From Erythroxylum novogranatense (Eukaryota > Streptophyta > Magnoliopsida > Malpighiales > Erythroxylaceae): a stretch of 64,000 bases of DNA. How positions within the stretch are numbered: position 1 is the stretch's first letter; the number at the start of each line of letters is the position of its first letter. Below, in pieces: positions 22,995 through 34,720 of this stretch. The stretch spans positions 20,632,350 to 20,696,349 of the forward strand of contig CM057234.1 in NCBI GenBank assembly GCA_029891385.1. Reading direction: 5' to 3'. The translations under genes and the position numbers were made by a program. Under the pieces are notes generated by a model, which was given only the letters and a program-made list of their open reading frames with translations, had not been told where the DNA came from and did no database searches.

Positions 22995-23790
22995 TGTAGC
23001 ACCCCCTTATAGTAGGGTATACACCGAGATACCTGAAGGTCATTTCGATACATATCCTACGATTAGGGTGAGCTACGATCAATCACTAGTTTTCCCTTCA
23101 AATGACATGGTAACATAATTCACTTATAAAGCATCATAAGAAAATCACAATATTTTAAAACCAACTTTTCTTTTTCCTCATTGCATTTCACAAAATCGAA
23201 GTCTACATTGACTTTCAACATTATCCATATGTACATCATCAGAAACCTAATACACTAGTACTAAATAAATGAGGAAAGTGCGTCAAGTTATCTAAACCAC
23301 CCAAAAGAAACCCAGCTGACCGACCTTTGAGCTATGATCGCTCTCACCAATCACAATCTACCCAGCTAGTAGAGCCTCTTTAGAAGATAGAGTCGTCTCT
23401 CGATCCTGAAAAGACAACGTTGCAATTTTGGTGACTTTTGTGAATTCAATGAGGTAACCATCATCGATGGTTTACTCAATTCATGCATCACATCATTGCA
23501 CATAACAAAATATCCACCTCATTGCACATTCACAATATATCACATTGTTCATACAAAACACACATCAATTATAATTGGCAATGCACATGAGACTCACTTT
23601 CATTTATTATTATCGTTATGAACTAGTGCCTTTTTACCAGCTCATCCCTTCATAGATGTCGAGCTTTGTCGTATAACTTCCTATATCCCTTAATGGATAC
23701 CAGGTACAGTCGCATTCGAGCCCTAGGCTCTATTCACATTCTAAGCTTTAAGCTCTTTGTTCTAAAGGCATGCCAAACTTGGTCATCCAT
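22995..23790 (-). mobile_element. Gypsy LTR 3'-end fragment (TGTA-type family)
   Basis: On the plus strand it starts TGTAGCACCCCCTTATAG, the reverse complement of an LTR terminus. It includes the hairpin ACCATCATCGATGGT (23457-23471) and aligns along its length with the plus-strand fragment at 13990-14399. It is inserted into the SIRE-like gag; TTGAT (22990-22994) is the adjacent half of a possible target duplication. The other LTR end is missing, replaced by the copia element that starts near 23845. Confidence 0.7.
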
Positions 23791-23844
23791 CATCCAGTGT
23801 ACTTAAACATATTCTTGATTCAATGAACATTCCCTTTAATGTCA

Positions 23845-24960
23845 AAAATTTATAGTTTTGTGATTCATGCAAGCAAGGAAAACTTCATAAGTTACCATTT
23901 CAGTCTCATAATATATTTGCCAAACAGCCTTTGAATCTTATTTATTCAGACATTTGAGGCCCATCTCCTTGTTTATCCACTGAAGGTCATAGATATTACA
24001 TAGTCTTTGTTGATGCTTTTACTCGCTTTACATGGTTATACCCACTAAAACTTAAATCCGAGGCCCTTCCAACCTTTATTCAATTTAAAACATTTGTTGA
24101 ACTTCAACTAAACAGAAAAATAAAGGCTCTACACACTGATATGGGAGGGGAATATAAAGCTTTTCTACCTTTTCTTGTTAAACATGGGATACAATCTCGG
24201 TTTAGTTGTCCCTACACCCATCAACAAAACGATGTTTCTGAGAGAAAACATCATCATATCACTGAAACCGGCCTCACCTTATTAGCTCATTCTCATTTTC
24301 CTTTACAGTATTGGCTTGAAGCCTTCACTACTGCCACCTTTCTTATTAACAATCTCCCTTCTCCAAAACTACAAAACCTATCTCCCTTTGAGCTACTATA
24401 TCACAAAAAGCCCAACTACTCCTATCACAAAACTTTTGGCTACACTTATTTTCCTTACCTACGGTTTTACTCTTCTCACAAATTCAATTTTCACACCACC
24501 AAATTTATTTTCCTAGGCTACAACCCTGTTCATAAAGGATAAAAATGTCTCCATCCCAAAGGCAAAATCTATGTTTCTCGACATGTTGAATTTAATGAAA
24601 ATGAATTTCCCTATTCTTCCCTTTTTCCCTCTCCTCAATCTGCCTCTTGTCCTCCTTCTGCCAGTTTACCTTTTTCTACCCTTCATCCTGCGGTTTCCTC
24701 TCGGCCTCTTCCTCATCCTAGGCCATCTCTCAGCAGCTCTCTTGGGCTAGGCTCCTCTCCTATGTGTTCAGGCCCTTCAGCCCCTAATCAGGTATTTTCT
24801 CCTTCTTCCATTTCTCCATCTGTAGCTCTCTCTCCTACCCTCCTGCCTTCCTCCCCTATTTCTCATACTCAACCTTCCTTATCTTCCTCTTCTTCCCCCC
24901 TTCTGGTTTAGCCCTCCCGATTGCTTCCATTCAACCTTTAGTTTCTACCCATCCTCTGCA
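23845..24960 (+). pseudogene. Ty1/copia integrase (Ale/Retrofit-like)
   Basis: Begins inside the zinc region (CDSCKQGKLHKLPFQ), so the element is 5'-truncated: LTR, gag and protease are missing. The core follows: NLIYSDI-stop-GPSPCLS, YYIVFVDAFTRFTWLYPLK, HTDMGGEYKAF, SCPYTHQQNDVSERKHHHI (the Glu after NDV is present), then FGYTYFPYLRFYSSHKF and IFLGYNPVHKG. Stops: TGA near 23965 where relatives have Trp, and TAA at 24540-24542. The Pro/Ser-rich linker to RT (24600-24960) has a frameshift. Lineage call is by motif feel only. Confidence 0.88.
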
Positions 24961-26267
24961 AACCAGAGCCAAAAGTGGCATTTTCAAACCTAAACTTTAC
25001 TCTACTTCCCTACACTCCTCTCCCTCTCTAGAACTAGCTTCTATTTCCCTAGCCCTTTCTGATCCCATTTGGTACCAAGCTATGTGTGATGAAATGTCTG
25101 CCCTAAAGAACAACAACACTTGGACCCTTATGCCTTATGACTCTAACATGCACATTTTGGGGACTAAATCGGTCTTTCGGACCAAGTTTAATGCAGATGG
25201 GACTTTGGCTAAACATAAAGCCCGCCTAGTTGCTAAGGGTTTTTGCCAAACTCTAGGTATTGACTTTTCAGACACCTTCTCTCTAGTGGTGAAAGCATCC
25301 ACCATTAAAGTTATTTTATCTCTTGCTGCCTCATTCAATTGGAGTATTCAACAAGTTGATATAAACAAGGCTTTTCTCAATGGTGAGCTTAATGAAACTG
25401 TTTATATCTTTCAGCCTCAGGGTTTCCAACATCCCAATTTTCCTAGCCATGTGTGCAAGCTATTTAAAGCTTTATATGGCCTCAAACAGGCTCCAAGGGC
25501 CTGGTATCATAAACTCAAGCATGCTCTCCTGCAATGGGGTTTTTGTATCTCTAAAAATGACACTTTTATGTTTTACCGTCATCAAAATGGTACAATTCTC
25601 ATCCTCTTAGTTTATGTAGACGACATTTTAATCACAGGAAACAATTCCTCAGACATTCGATCCATCATCACCAAGCTTAAATCACAGTTTGCTCTCAAAT
25701 CACTAGGCGATTTACAATTTTTTTTTGGGGTTTGAGGTTTTCAGAAATTCCACTGGCCTATATCTATTACAGCATGTATATATTACAGACTTACTTGCTC
25801 AGGCTAATATGGCTCTCTGCAAGCCCTGCTCCACTCCAGCTTCCACGAGTCTCAAGCTTTCTTGCAATGATGGCCTTCCTTTTGAAGATCCCTTTTTGTA
25901 TCGCAGCTTGGTTGGTGCTCTTCAGTATCTCTGCAACACCCGACCTGACATCAGTTTTGTTGTCAACAAACTCAGTCAGTTTCTCTCCAACCCTTTCACC
26001 ACTCACTGGACTGTTTTAAAAAGGGTATTATGTTACCTGAAGGGTTCCTTTGAGCTAAGGTTACTGTTTCACTCCTCTTCGTCTCTAGATCTTCAAGCGT
26101 TCAACGACTCTGACTGGGCTAGCTCTCTCGATGACTGCAAATCTACCAGCTGTGGTTGTGTTTTTCTTGGACGGAATCTTGTCTTCTGGAGCTCCAAGAA
26201 GCAAACTATTGTTGCTCGTTCAAGCACTGAGGCCGAATATCGAGCTCTCTCTCAACTCTATACTTAG
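24961..26267 (+). pseudogene. Ty1/copia reverse transcriptase and RNase H
   Basis: RT blocks in order: MPYDSNMHILGTKSVFRTKF, HKARLVAKGFCQTLGIDFSD, VDINKAFLNGELNETVY, VCKLFKALYGLKQAPRAWYH, the YVDD box in LLVYVDDILITGNN, and LKSLGDLQFFFGV. At a run of T bases near 25720-25735 the frame shifts, and it resumes as VFRNSTGLYLLQ. RNase H then shows FNDSDWASSLDDCKSTSCG, NLVFWSSKKQTIVARSSTEA and EYRALSQ. A TAG at 26265-26267 is followed by ILWLSSLLSELG in frame. The domain order and motifs are complete from RT to RNase H. Confidence 0.92.
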
Positions 26268-26578
26268 ATTCTTTGGTTATCGTCGCTTCTTTCCGAACTT
26301 GGCTTTCTCTCTTCTCAACTGGTTGTTCTCTGGTGCGACAATAATGGCGCTCACTCTCTCTCCCAGAACCCAATCTTCCACGCTCGCACCAAGCATATCA
26401 ATATTGACGTACATTTTGTGTGCGATAAGATCGCAGATGGTCTTCTCGACGTCCGGTATGTGTCCTTTGCTGATCAAATCACCGATCTCCTCACCAAATC
26501 CCTCTCTGTGGCTCGATTTAGGGATTTGACTTTCAAACTCAACCTCGTACAAAATCTGAGGTTTCGTTTGAGTGGGGG
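26268..26578 (+). pseudogene. Copia pol C-terminal tail and polypurine tract
   Basis: Continues the RNase H frame: LVVLWCDNNGAHSLSQNPIF, HARTKHINIDVHFVCDKIA, FADQITDLLTKSLSVARF, then FRLSGGV. The polypurine tract AGTGGGGG (26571-26578) lies directly before the LTR start. Several ORFs in other frames here are shadows. Confidence 0.85.
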
Positions 26579-26915
26579 TGTTAAGGGTTCTTTTTTGTTG
26601 GATAAGCCCTATATGGACCCTTGTAATGGGACAAGTTCTTTAGCTCAAAACCCATCTGCCACCTCCACATCTCAGCTCACCACAAGTTTCTCTGTACCTG
26701 TTACCAGTAGATCTTCTACCTCTCAACCACCTTCCAGCTCCAGATAACAAATCGTTCCACGCTGCACATTCTGTTGTAATGAATAGTCTGGAATCTCAAA
26801 TATCTTTGTATATATATTGTTCTTACAGAAAACAAAGATATAGAAAATACAGAGGAAAAATCATTACAATTTGTTCTCTCCTTCTGCTTTACTTTTTCAC
26901 ATTTATCTTCACTCA
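26579..26915 (+). mobile_element. Copia 3' LTR, outer end approximate
   Basis: Starts TGTTAAGGGTTC after the polypurine tract. TATATATATTG (26808-26818) could be its TATA region. The end is placed near ...TTCACTCA at 26915 but could be up to 30 bases shorter; with no 5' LTR in the window it cannot be checked by comparison. Confidence 0.65.
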
Positions 26916-28139
26916 TGTGGCATCGAAGTGATTGGAAAAGACACCTCTTTTCACTCTTTATTTGCTAATACAAAACCAGTGACATCAGAATGTAATACCC
27001 ATATAGATGCATAAATGTAGAAGATAAATTTCAGAAAGAGAGAGAGATGTACATTATTGGGTCTTTGAAAGCTAGAAAGAATTGAATGAAAGGGGGAAAA
27101 AAGGAAATGAAGCAGATAGAGAGTGACAAAAATTTATGAAAAATCTCCATCGAGACCAATAGATGAAGAAGAAAAGGAAAAAAGTGTAAAACTTTGTTGG
27201 CTTCTATTTAGAGGTGTTTGGGATAGAGGAGTAGAAGGAAAATGATGGAAAATACGATCAAAGACAAAGACTTTAAATAAAACCTTGAAAATTAATACTT
27301 CTACTCTTTTGCATTTAAAGCGGTCAGCTTTTAAAACAAATGACTGCCCACTGTCTTCTTTCTTTCTCTTGTTTTAGTTTCCATTTTTTGTGTATATTTT
27401 ACGTGGGTTATTATTATGACTCTTGAAATTTTTTTCCCATTGTCAAACATGCTATTTTTTCATGACTTTTATGATTCAGTTCTAATCAAAATATGTGAGT
27501 TTTTTTTAATGTTAAAGGAGAGTCATTAAGTGAACTTTTAGTTAGTTTCAAATTAATGCGATTGAATGTATAACAAGATTTTAAGTCCCTAACGTGTGGG
27601 TGTTGAAAATTAACAATTTTATAAATATTTATTTATACAATAAAAACTTTGAAAATTATTATTAAATTTTAATATATTTAAAAGTTAAGGTCATATCTAT
27701 TAAAAATTTAAAAATATACTTATATCTTTTAAAAATAATTCATTTTATAAAGCTCATACATCTAAATAAAAGAGAAAAGGAAATGTAGTTTCTTAGTTGA
27801 AAGTGAAGAATATATTAAACTAATACCAAAAGTATAAGATAAAATATCCAAAACCAACTAGGTCTAAAACAACTCCATTTGACTGAAATTATAGGAATCA
27901 AATACATAAGTAAACAATAATTAACAACAACAAATATAGAATTAGATAAGATGACTAGATAATCAATAAGTTATGTATTCAAGTAAGATATTGTGGTTTT
28001 TTGTATCATATATCTTGGTAAATTTGGATTTAGTCAGCAACAAAATAATCCATGAAATTTATGGCTAATCTGTCTCTATAGGTCGACAAACAACATCTAG
28101 AATTCTAGTATACTAACCTCTAAGTTATAACTAATCTTT
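26916..28139. other. AT-rich stretch, nothing recognised
   Basis: Very AT-rich. ORFs are short and random-like. I see no domain, no termini and no clear repeat. Confidence 0.5.
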
Positions 28140-28565
28140 GGATAATATTAATGCATCTAAATATGATCATCATTAGCTCTCTCTTCTAACTCAAAATTAT
28201 TCTTGATAAACACATGATCCTCCTTCTTAATCCCTTTGAATATCTTTTGATTTCTTTCATCCTAAATGACATATAAGGGATACATAAATGACATTATGAA
28301 TAGTTTGAGATCTTCCTTCATCTACCTTTAGGTTTTAGTTAACAATTTGACTATCTCATCCTAAGAAACCTTGTCATATTGCACACTAAAGAGCTCTAGA
28401 ATAAGGTACCAAGGCATAAAACAAAAGGGGAATTTAAAAAATAGGTGTTATATGGACTCATCTTCTAAGAAGGACACAATTTAGTATACATCTTTGTGGT
28501 TAGATCTAAATTTATTAAATGATAATTTGAAGGATATAGATTGAAAAACATTTGTGCACAAAGTC
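28140..28565 (-). pseudogene. LINE (non-LTR retrotransposon) ORF2 C-terminal remnant
   Basis: On the minus strand, between stops, I read VSFLEDESI-stop-HLFFKFPFCFMPWYLILEL, which fits the zf-RVT region at the end of plant LINE ORF2 (C..C...EESxxHLFFxCPF...W), with the Cys residues lost. Downstream comes DERNQKIFKGIKKEDHV, resembling the WKERNxRIF block that closes these proteins. Highly decayed, stops every few codons. Alternative: a non-autonomous host gene copy of the same domain. Detected only by pattern. Confidence 0.55.
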
Positions 28566-28714
28566 GTGTCCATTATAGTCACTTTTAGATATGATGAACT
28601 ACATAGTGATATAACCAATTGTACTTTTATTAGAAATATCACACTTCTATGTAAATTATACTAGAATTCCATATATTTAGTACCATGCCTACATATAAAA
28701 AGTACCACCACTCA

Positions 28715-28930
28715 TTAAAATAGGTTAAATTCACAATACCCTTTATAGTTTTGAAAATCATTAAAGTGCATTTTGACTTTAATAACTCCTCTATAGTTTT
28801 GTTTTATAATACATGTCCCTATCATTAATTTCTATTAAAACATTAAATTCAAGTGTGAAAATAATCATATTTTTAGTGCCATACTACCTAATTGACAAAT
28901 ATAATGTTATTTTTTATCCCACATAATGTT
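28715..28930 (+). repeat. Dispersed repeat, copy 1 (inverted copy at 61060-61265)
   Basis: Starts TAGGTTAAATTCACAATACC and contains CTTTATAGTTTT and TCTATAGTTTTGTTTTAT. It aligns over about 210 bases, at an eye estimate of 70-75% identity, with the reverse complement of 61060-61265. The 'GGTTAAATT...TAGTTTT' start resembles terminal regions of some plant DNA transposons, but no target duplication was found. Confidence 0.6.
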
Positions 28931-30744
28931 GTATAAAATAGAAATCATTTAAGGAAAAATCAGGGAAAAAAGAAGGGAAAAACAAAACCTAATCATACAC
29001 ATTGGAGAGAAACTGTCATCTATAGAAGTTAAAGGAAGTATATCTTTGATGTATGATGAAATCAAAGTTAAAGTGTAAAGATCAAATTGGAAGTCATGAT
29101 TAAGAATTTATCGAAATGGATGATAGATTCAACATCATCCAAGTAAGTTTAGATCTAGGTTTAGATTATGGATTCTTCTATTTATCCAATCTAGGTTCCA
29201 ATTTAAGGATTTCATTTTCTTGTTTTATTTTACAAATGAGTGAGCCTGGAATTGTATACATTAGATCATTGGTTGAAATGGACTTATACATGTTTAGTTT
29301 GACTGGAAGGATAAGATATAAAGCAACTTATTTGACTTGTATTTTATAATATTGAATTGAGGTTTTTGAGTATGCAATGGTTAGCTTCTATTGGTTTCCT
29401 AAATTTTATCTTTAACATTCATAACTTGTCAAAATGTCTTTCTTTATAATTTATTTTTTGTTTTTTCTCTAAAAAACCTATCTGATTGAAGTTAATGTTG
29501 TTTATTTGCTTGCCAAGTGTGGAACTACATAGATAATTAATAACTTATAATGCCATTTAATATAAAAATTTCTTATTTATTTTTCATTTTAATAATAGTG
29601 CATTGAACTCTTGAGATAAAAAATGCATTAAAAGCACTACCTAGTTATAAAGGATCTTGATGTTGTTGGTGTTGTAAGAGAGTCACAGTAAGATTATACC
29701 TTTCTTTGTTTATTTATAAGTTTTGAGGTAGTAACACCCTTAAGATTAATATGGTATGGAATATCATATTGAAATACATGATGAATACAGAAATTGAAGC
29801 TCAAAGCAGTGAGCTATTTTAGTGGCACCTTTTGATGTGAAATCTTAAGTCCATTCCTTTAAAGGAAGATACTCAAATTTGTAAGAGTTTCAAATTATAA
29901 TGTATATTAATAAAGAAATCAACATTTATATTAGTTTTATGGTTTAGTAAACTTCTTACTTGGATCAAGATCAATAATTAAAGTAACAAGTTTCTCCTTT
30001 ATTATGCTTTAACTTATAATAATTGTCATTAAATTCATAAATGACATGATCCTTTATAAGTCAATATGTATTCAATGATATATTTAGTTATCATAATATG
30101 GTAAAGCAAGTATCAAACAATAGCTTAGTAAGCAATCATTGTACAATTAGGTTTCAGCTATTATATTTCATAAGTTTTTAGTTGATAATTATGGTTTTAA
30201 TATTGATACACATAGTATGCAATGATATGTATTGACTCCAATAGCCACAAATTATTGTTATGGCAAATGAAAACTTAATAGTTTGTTTTTTGATTTTGAT
30301 ATATAGAACCATCAACATCAGTAATATTGAGTGTGCAATAACGTGTCCAAGCATATTGCAATTGTGAACTATAGGTTCCTTTGGAAACTTCTTAAAGAGA
30401 AAAGAAACATAAAAGGAGATTTTTTTGATGTACAAAATATAGGATAAATTATTTTTATAATCTAACTATTTTAAAGAAGGATTATAACAAAATGATAACT
30501 ATTTTTTTTTTTAGAAAGAAAGAAATGTTGCAATTTCTTTGAGTAGTTTCATAAAAATTTTACTTTAAGAAGTGTAGATTTCATAAATGGCTTGAGAGAG
30601 AAGAACACATAAATGGGTTGCAATAAACAAGAAGCAATTGATCGTGAACTTAGTTTGGTATGTGGTTTGATAATATTGTCTTGCATTATAACTAGTGCCA
30701 CCATTGAAATTTGTATGTAGAAGCAACATGGATAAGATGAGTTA
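28931..30744. other. AT-rich stretch, nothing recognised
   Basis: No gene supported. A 77-codon ORF at 29116-29349 has no recognisable domain. This sequence continues on the far side of the solo LTR (34616 onward) and was contiguous before that insertion. Confidence 0.5.
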
Positions 30745-33700
30745 TGTAACATCCCACCCCCTACTGGAAGGGTAAAATAGTAAATTTGGCATAGGATGAG
30801 ATGGATCGGAATGACTTAGGACTGTTCATGCATAATAGGATTGATACACAGTATCATTTCTGCACATGAAATTACTGCACATGCATACATGACATTCCCA
30901 GTTTGCGTGTCTAAGACAATTTTATTGGGATTAACTTGGTTAATGGGTTTGGAAAATTATTCTGAGTGTGCCATAAATTGTTTTCTATTTTTAGGCAATT
31001 TCATAAATTTTTTCTGGAATTTTTCGGGGTACTTGCCCGGACCGGAAAAATTTTCAAGTGACTAACTGAGTAGGTTTCCTGTACTGGAAATGACTGGCCA
31101 ATGACACTGAAAAATTAGAGATATCATGTTAGGATTTATTAATTTGAACCATTGGAATTTGGAATGGAAATTTCATTGTTTTGGAAACTGACCGATAGAG
31201 TGGTTAAAAATCGGGACAAGTGGCAAGTGACACATGTCACTTGCCTAAGGGTGAATAGGATGATGGTTATCCTATTCAATTGATTTTGGGAGAGCTCCTA
31301 CGATTCTTTCAAGGAAAGTTAAAAAAGGAGCTTTTAAATGACAAGGCACCTTATTCATTAAATGTTTTGTCCTATTCTATTCTTACATGCACAACACTCC
31401 TCTTTGCAAAGACTTAAAAGGTTGGAAAGCATAAAGCTTCCTCTTATCCGTAGCTCTTGTTTTATCCTTCAATGGGTGTTCTCTCTCTTTCCTTCGATGG
31501 TTCTTCATCATCCAAACAAAGAGTTCTTTTGTTTCCTTGCTTGTTCCTCTTTATTTACTCACAAACTCAACCTTTAGCCTTGTTATGATGATGATTAGTG
31601 GCATGTTAAGTGATGGTCGTAGGTGGGGGGTGGATGAAGTAGAAACTTGATGCTTTTTTGAAGACTTGATGATGTGAAGAAGTTAAAGCTTGAAGTTTGT
31701 TGAGGTGAGTATTGATAAAGTAGTAGGAATAAATGGTTTTAACTTGATTTGTGATGGAATCTTAATGATTGATGGTAATTAGACATGAAGAATTGAGTGC
31801 TGCAAATTTTTAAGTATTAGCTCTAGTACATGTATGAATGTGGTCAGACCTAATTTTGTGTTCATTTGGATGTTTAATGATGTGTTAAAGGCATTGGAAA
31901 TGATAGAAACTAAGATTGGACCAAATCTGGAAATTTAGAGTTTTAATTGATTGTACTGTTTTGATCATAACTCATTGTATAGGAATGAAAATGAGGTGAG
32001 GTTTGTGGCCACTTAAACTTTGGGATGTTGGATACATTTTTGTGTGAAATAGTTATTGTCTAATTGTAACTCTAAGAGGTTGAAATTTGGCTTGGAAAGT
32101 TGCTGCTGGGACTTGTGTGAACAGTAACTGAGACATAGAACCTAGAGTTTTACTGATTTTTCTAAATTAATTGATATGGAATTAGGGAAAATGGTCTTCA
32201 TGAGAGTTGAAGCATACATTGTTAGCTTTCCATTGCCACTGATATTGTAATTTTTTGATATGTATATTCGGAGATATGCATTGTGAAATATTGACTGATT
32301 TTGAGCAATTGGTGTAACCTAGCCATCAGTGTAGGTTTTGTGAACATCCTGATTAGAAGTAATTTTAGAAATTTACGTGAATTGAATTGGTTTGAGTGAT
32401 CTTCTGAAAAATTGTAGAAGAAGTGATTATCTTGAAAATGGTATATAGCATGCTATTTTTAGATACCAGAATTGGGACTTATCCTTTTTCAAAGATTGGA
32501 CTGAAGTTAGGTCATGGGCTACTGATCAGGGCAGTAACTTGCAAGACTTTTAAATTGGTTAATGATGGAATTTGATTCTGAGCCCTTCATGAGAAGTGTA
32601 GTACTATGTTTTATCTTTTCATGGGTATAAAGTATGCAATTTTTCGACATTTGTACAAGGAGTTATACTGTTTGAAAAATCACCGTCTAATTTGAGTACT
32701 TTCGTAAGCAGCAGCCTTCACCGAATTGTTTGACCTAGTTAGCTATTGAATTTGAATTTAGACTGTTCATAAAAGTTGTAGATCACATTGTGATCTTGAT
32801 GAGAATATTTTTGACTAAGGAAATGAGAAGTTATTGAATTTACAAAATACTGCACTGGTTAGGAACTTATTGGTGGATGAAACTTGGACTAGCTTTTGAC
32901 ACCCTTAGAGGTGAATTTGGCTTTGTGTTCTTCATGAACATTGTAGATCTCTCTTTTCTCTATGAAATAGACACTAAGTTTGTCCAATTTGGAGTTCAGA
33001 GTAAAGAGTTATGACCTAGGCAAGTTGGGAAGTCGGAAAAAGGAAAGTATCCAATTAGGCACTGTAGACGTCCTAGTCGACTAGGACATGTATTTTTGCT
33101 GAACTGACTTTCCTCCACTCTTTTACTTATAACTTTTCCGTCCGACGTCCGATTGACCTGATTCTTGAGGCATCGGATTCGTGAAACATTGAATTTCATT
33201 TCATGGAAAATTGGAAATTTTGGACGGAAAATTGACAGGTGTCCGGGAAATAGGTATTGCATTACTGTTTTATTTAATTGGGGACCTATAGAGGTCCAAA
33301 TTGAGTGCCGTCAGCGCCATTGAATTTATAATTTTTCTACGGATTTTATTGTTGCAAAAAAATTGGATTAAGGCCGGGAATATCATGAACATGCATTGTC
33401 CTTATTCTATATTTGTGCATAAATGGGAATCCGTATGCAAAGTGATTAATGTGTGCATATGACATAAATTGGCAGTGCAGGATAAATGTCCGCACTCAGG
33501 CGTTCCCAGAAATTAGAAACCAATGCAAATCTGGAGCGTACTGTGAGTAACCTAGTTGGTTTCTCAAATTTCTGATTGTCTAAATGCTCTATGTGAACTA
33601 CTTGCCACTGTGAATTGCATGATTACTGCAATGTATAGGATCGACTTGCATGTTTTTATCAGATCGATTGGATTATCGCATGATCCTCGAAATTGAACCA

Positions 33701-34615
33701 TCGGGCTTCTATAGCCATACCATCAACTCATTGAACATTTCACCGCATGCATAAAAGCATGAACAGATAATGAACGCAGACCCAAGTCGCGAGTATTATC
33801 GAAATGAGCTTCGAGCTCTAACATCAGATCGACCGCCATGAGCCCGAGGTGATTTATCCCTGACGCATCCACACTGAATACTGACTGAGCGCTTGGGCAC
33901 AACACTGAATAACTGGAAAAGAGTCACATGTGCATCGTGATTGCATGAGTAACTGTTTTGTGATAATGATTGATTATGTGACGGCATGATTTACTGTAAA
34001 TGGCTCTATGATACTGTAAACTGTTACATGTTACTGCAAATTATTATTTACTGCTGTAAATTGTTATGTTACTGGTAATTGAATACGACTGTATTATGTT
34101 GTACGCCATGTGCGTAATGCATGATTTGAGTGAACCATCGATGATGGTTTCTCACTGAGTTCGCAAAACTCACCCAAAATTTGCACATATTTTCAGTTCA
34201 AGAATACCCGGTTGACACGGGAGTATGTCTACTGTGGGCAAGTGAAGTATAGCGGTCGGGATCAGTCCGTGTCTGCATTAGTGTCTTATCGAATTGTATT
34301 TCGCAATCATTGTGCAACAATGCTTTGTATTTCTAACGAGCCCATTGTGGTTGTACTGTTTTACACATTGACTGATTGTAAATTATTATTGGATGACTTT
34401 AATAACTAAAATTGATTAATTGTGAATATGGGCTCAGGTTCCTTACTGTTTATGTTGCGTTAATGAATGGTTCAAAAATAAATAAATAAATAAAGAGAGG
34501 AGAAAATATTATACTGAGTTTTAATCGACTGATGTAATACGCCACCCTCGCGAGGCACGGACTCGGATATCACCAACGATATCGGGTTCGGGTCACTCGG
34601 GAGTGGGGTGTTACA
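30745..34615 (+). mobile_element. Complete solo LTR, 3871 bp, with 5-bp target duplication
   Basis: Starts TGTAACATCCCACCCC and ends GGAGTGGGGTGTTACA; flanked by identical AGTTA at 30740-30744 and 34616-34620. No PBS, polypurine tract or coding region follows, so it is a solo LTR. Its termini, the hairpin ACCATCGATGATGGT (34134-34148) with downstream GAGTTCGCAAAACTCACCC, and the tail CGAGGCACGGACTCGGATAT all recur in the element at 34721-41955, so the two belong to one gypsy clade, but they differ too much to be the same family. Modules of about 170-200 bp occupy roughly 32240-33010, and a GC-rich palindrome TCCTAGTCGACTAGGA lies at about 33070-33085. Confidence 0.93.
32240..33015 (+). repeat. 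~180-bp degenerate modules in the second solo LTR
   Basis: The phrase (G)AG(T)TAT or AGTTAT with a preceding 'TTGTAGA...' phrase recurs at about 32271, 32474, 32660, 32828 and 33006, spacings 168-203 bases. More diverged than array A in the first solo LTR but with the same word order. Confidence 0.6.
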
Positions 34616-34620
34616 AGTTA

Positions 34621-34720
34621 AACCTTTATAACAATATGTATTAAATAATATATTAAATTATGGCATTTTAGACAACTTTTTGTATTGAATTAACAAAAAA
34701 GAGTTATTTCTTTATTTAAT
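34621..34720. other. AT-rich spacer between two LTR insertions
   Basis: About 100 bases of host-like AT-rich DNA between the AGTTA duplication and the first base homologous to the next LTR. It holds no feature. Confidence 0.5.
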
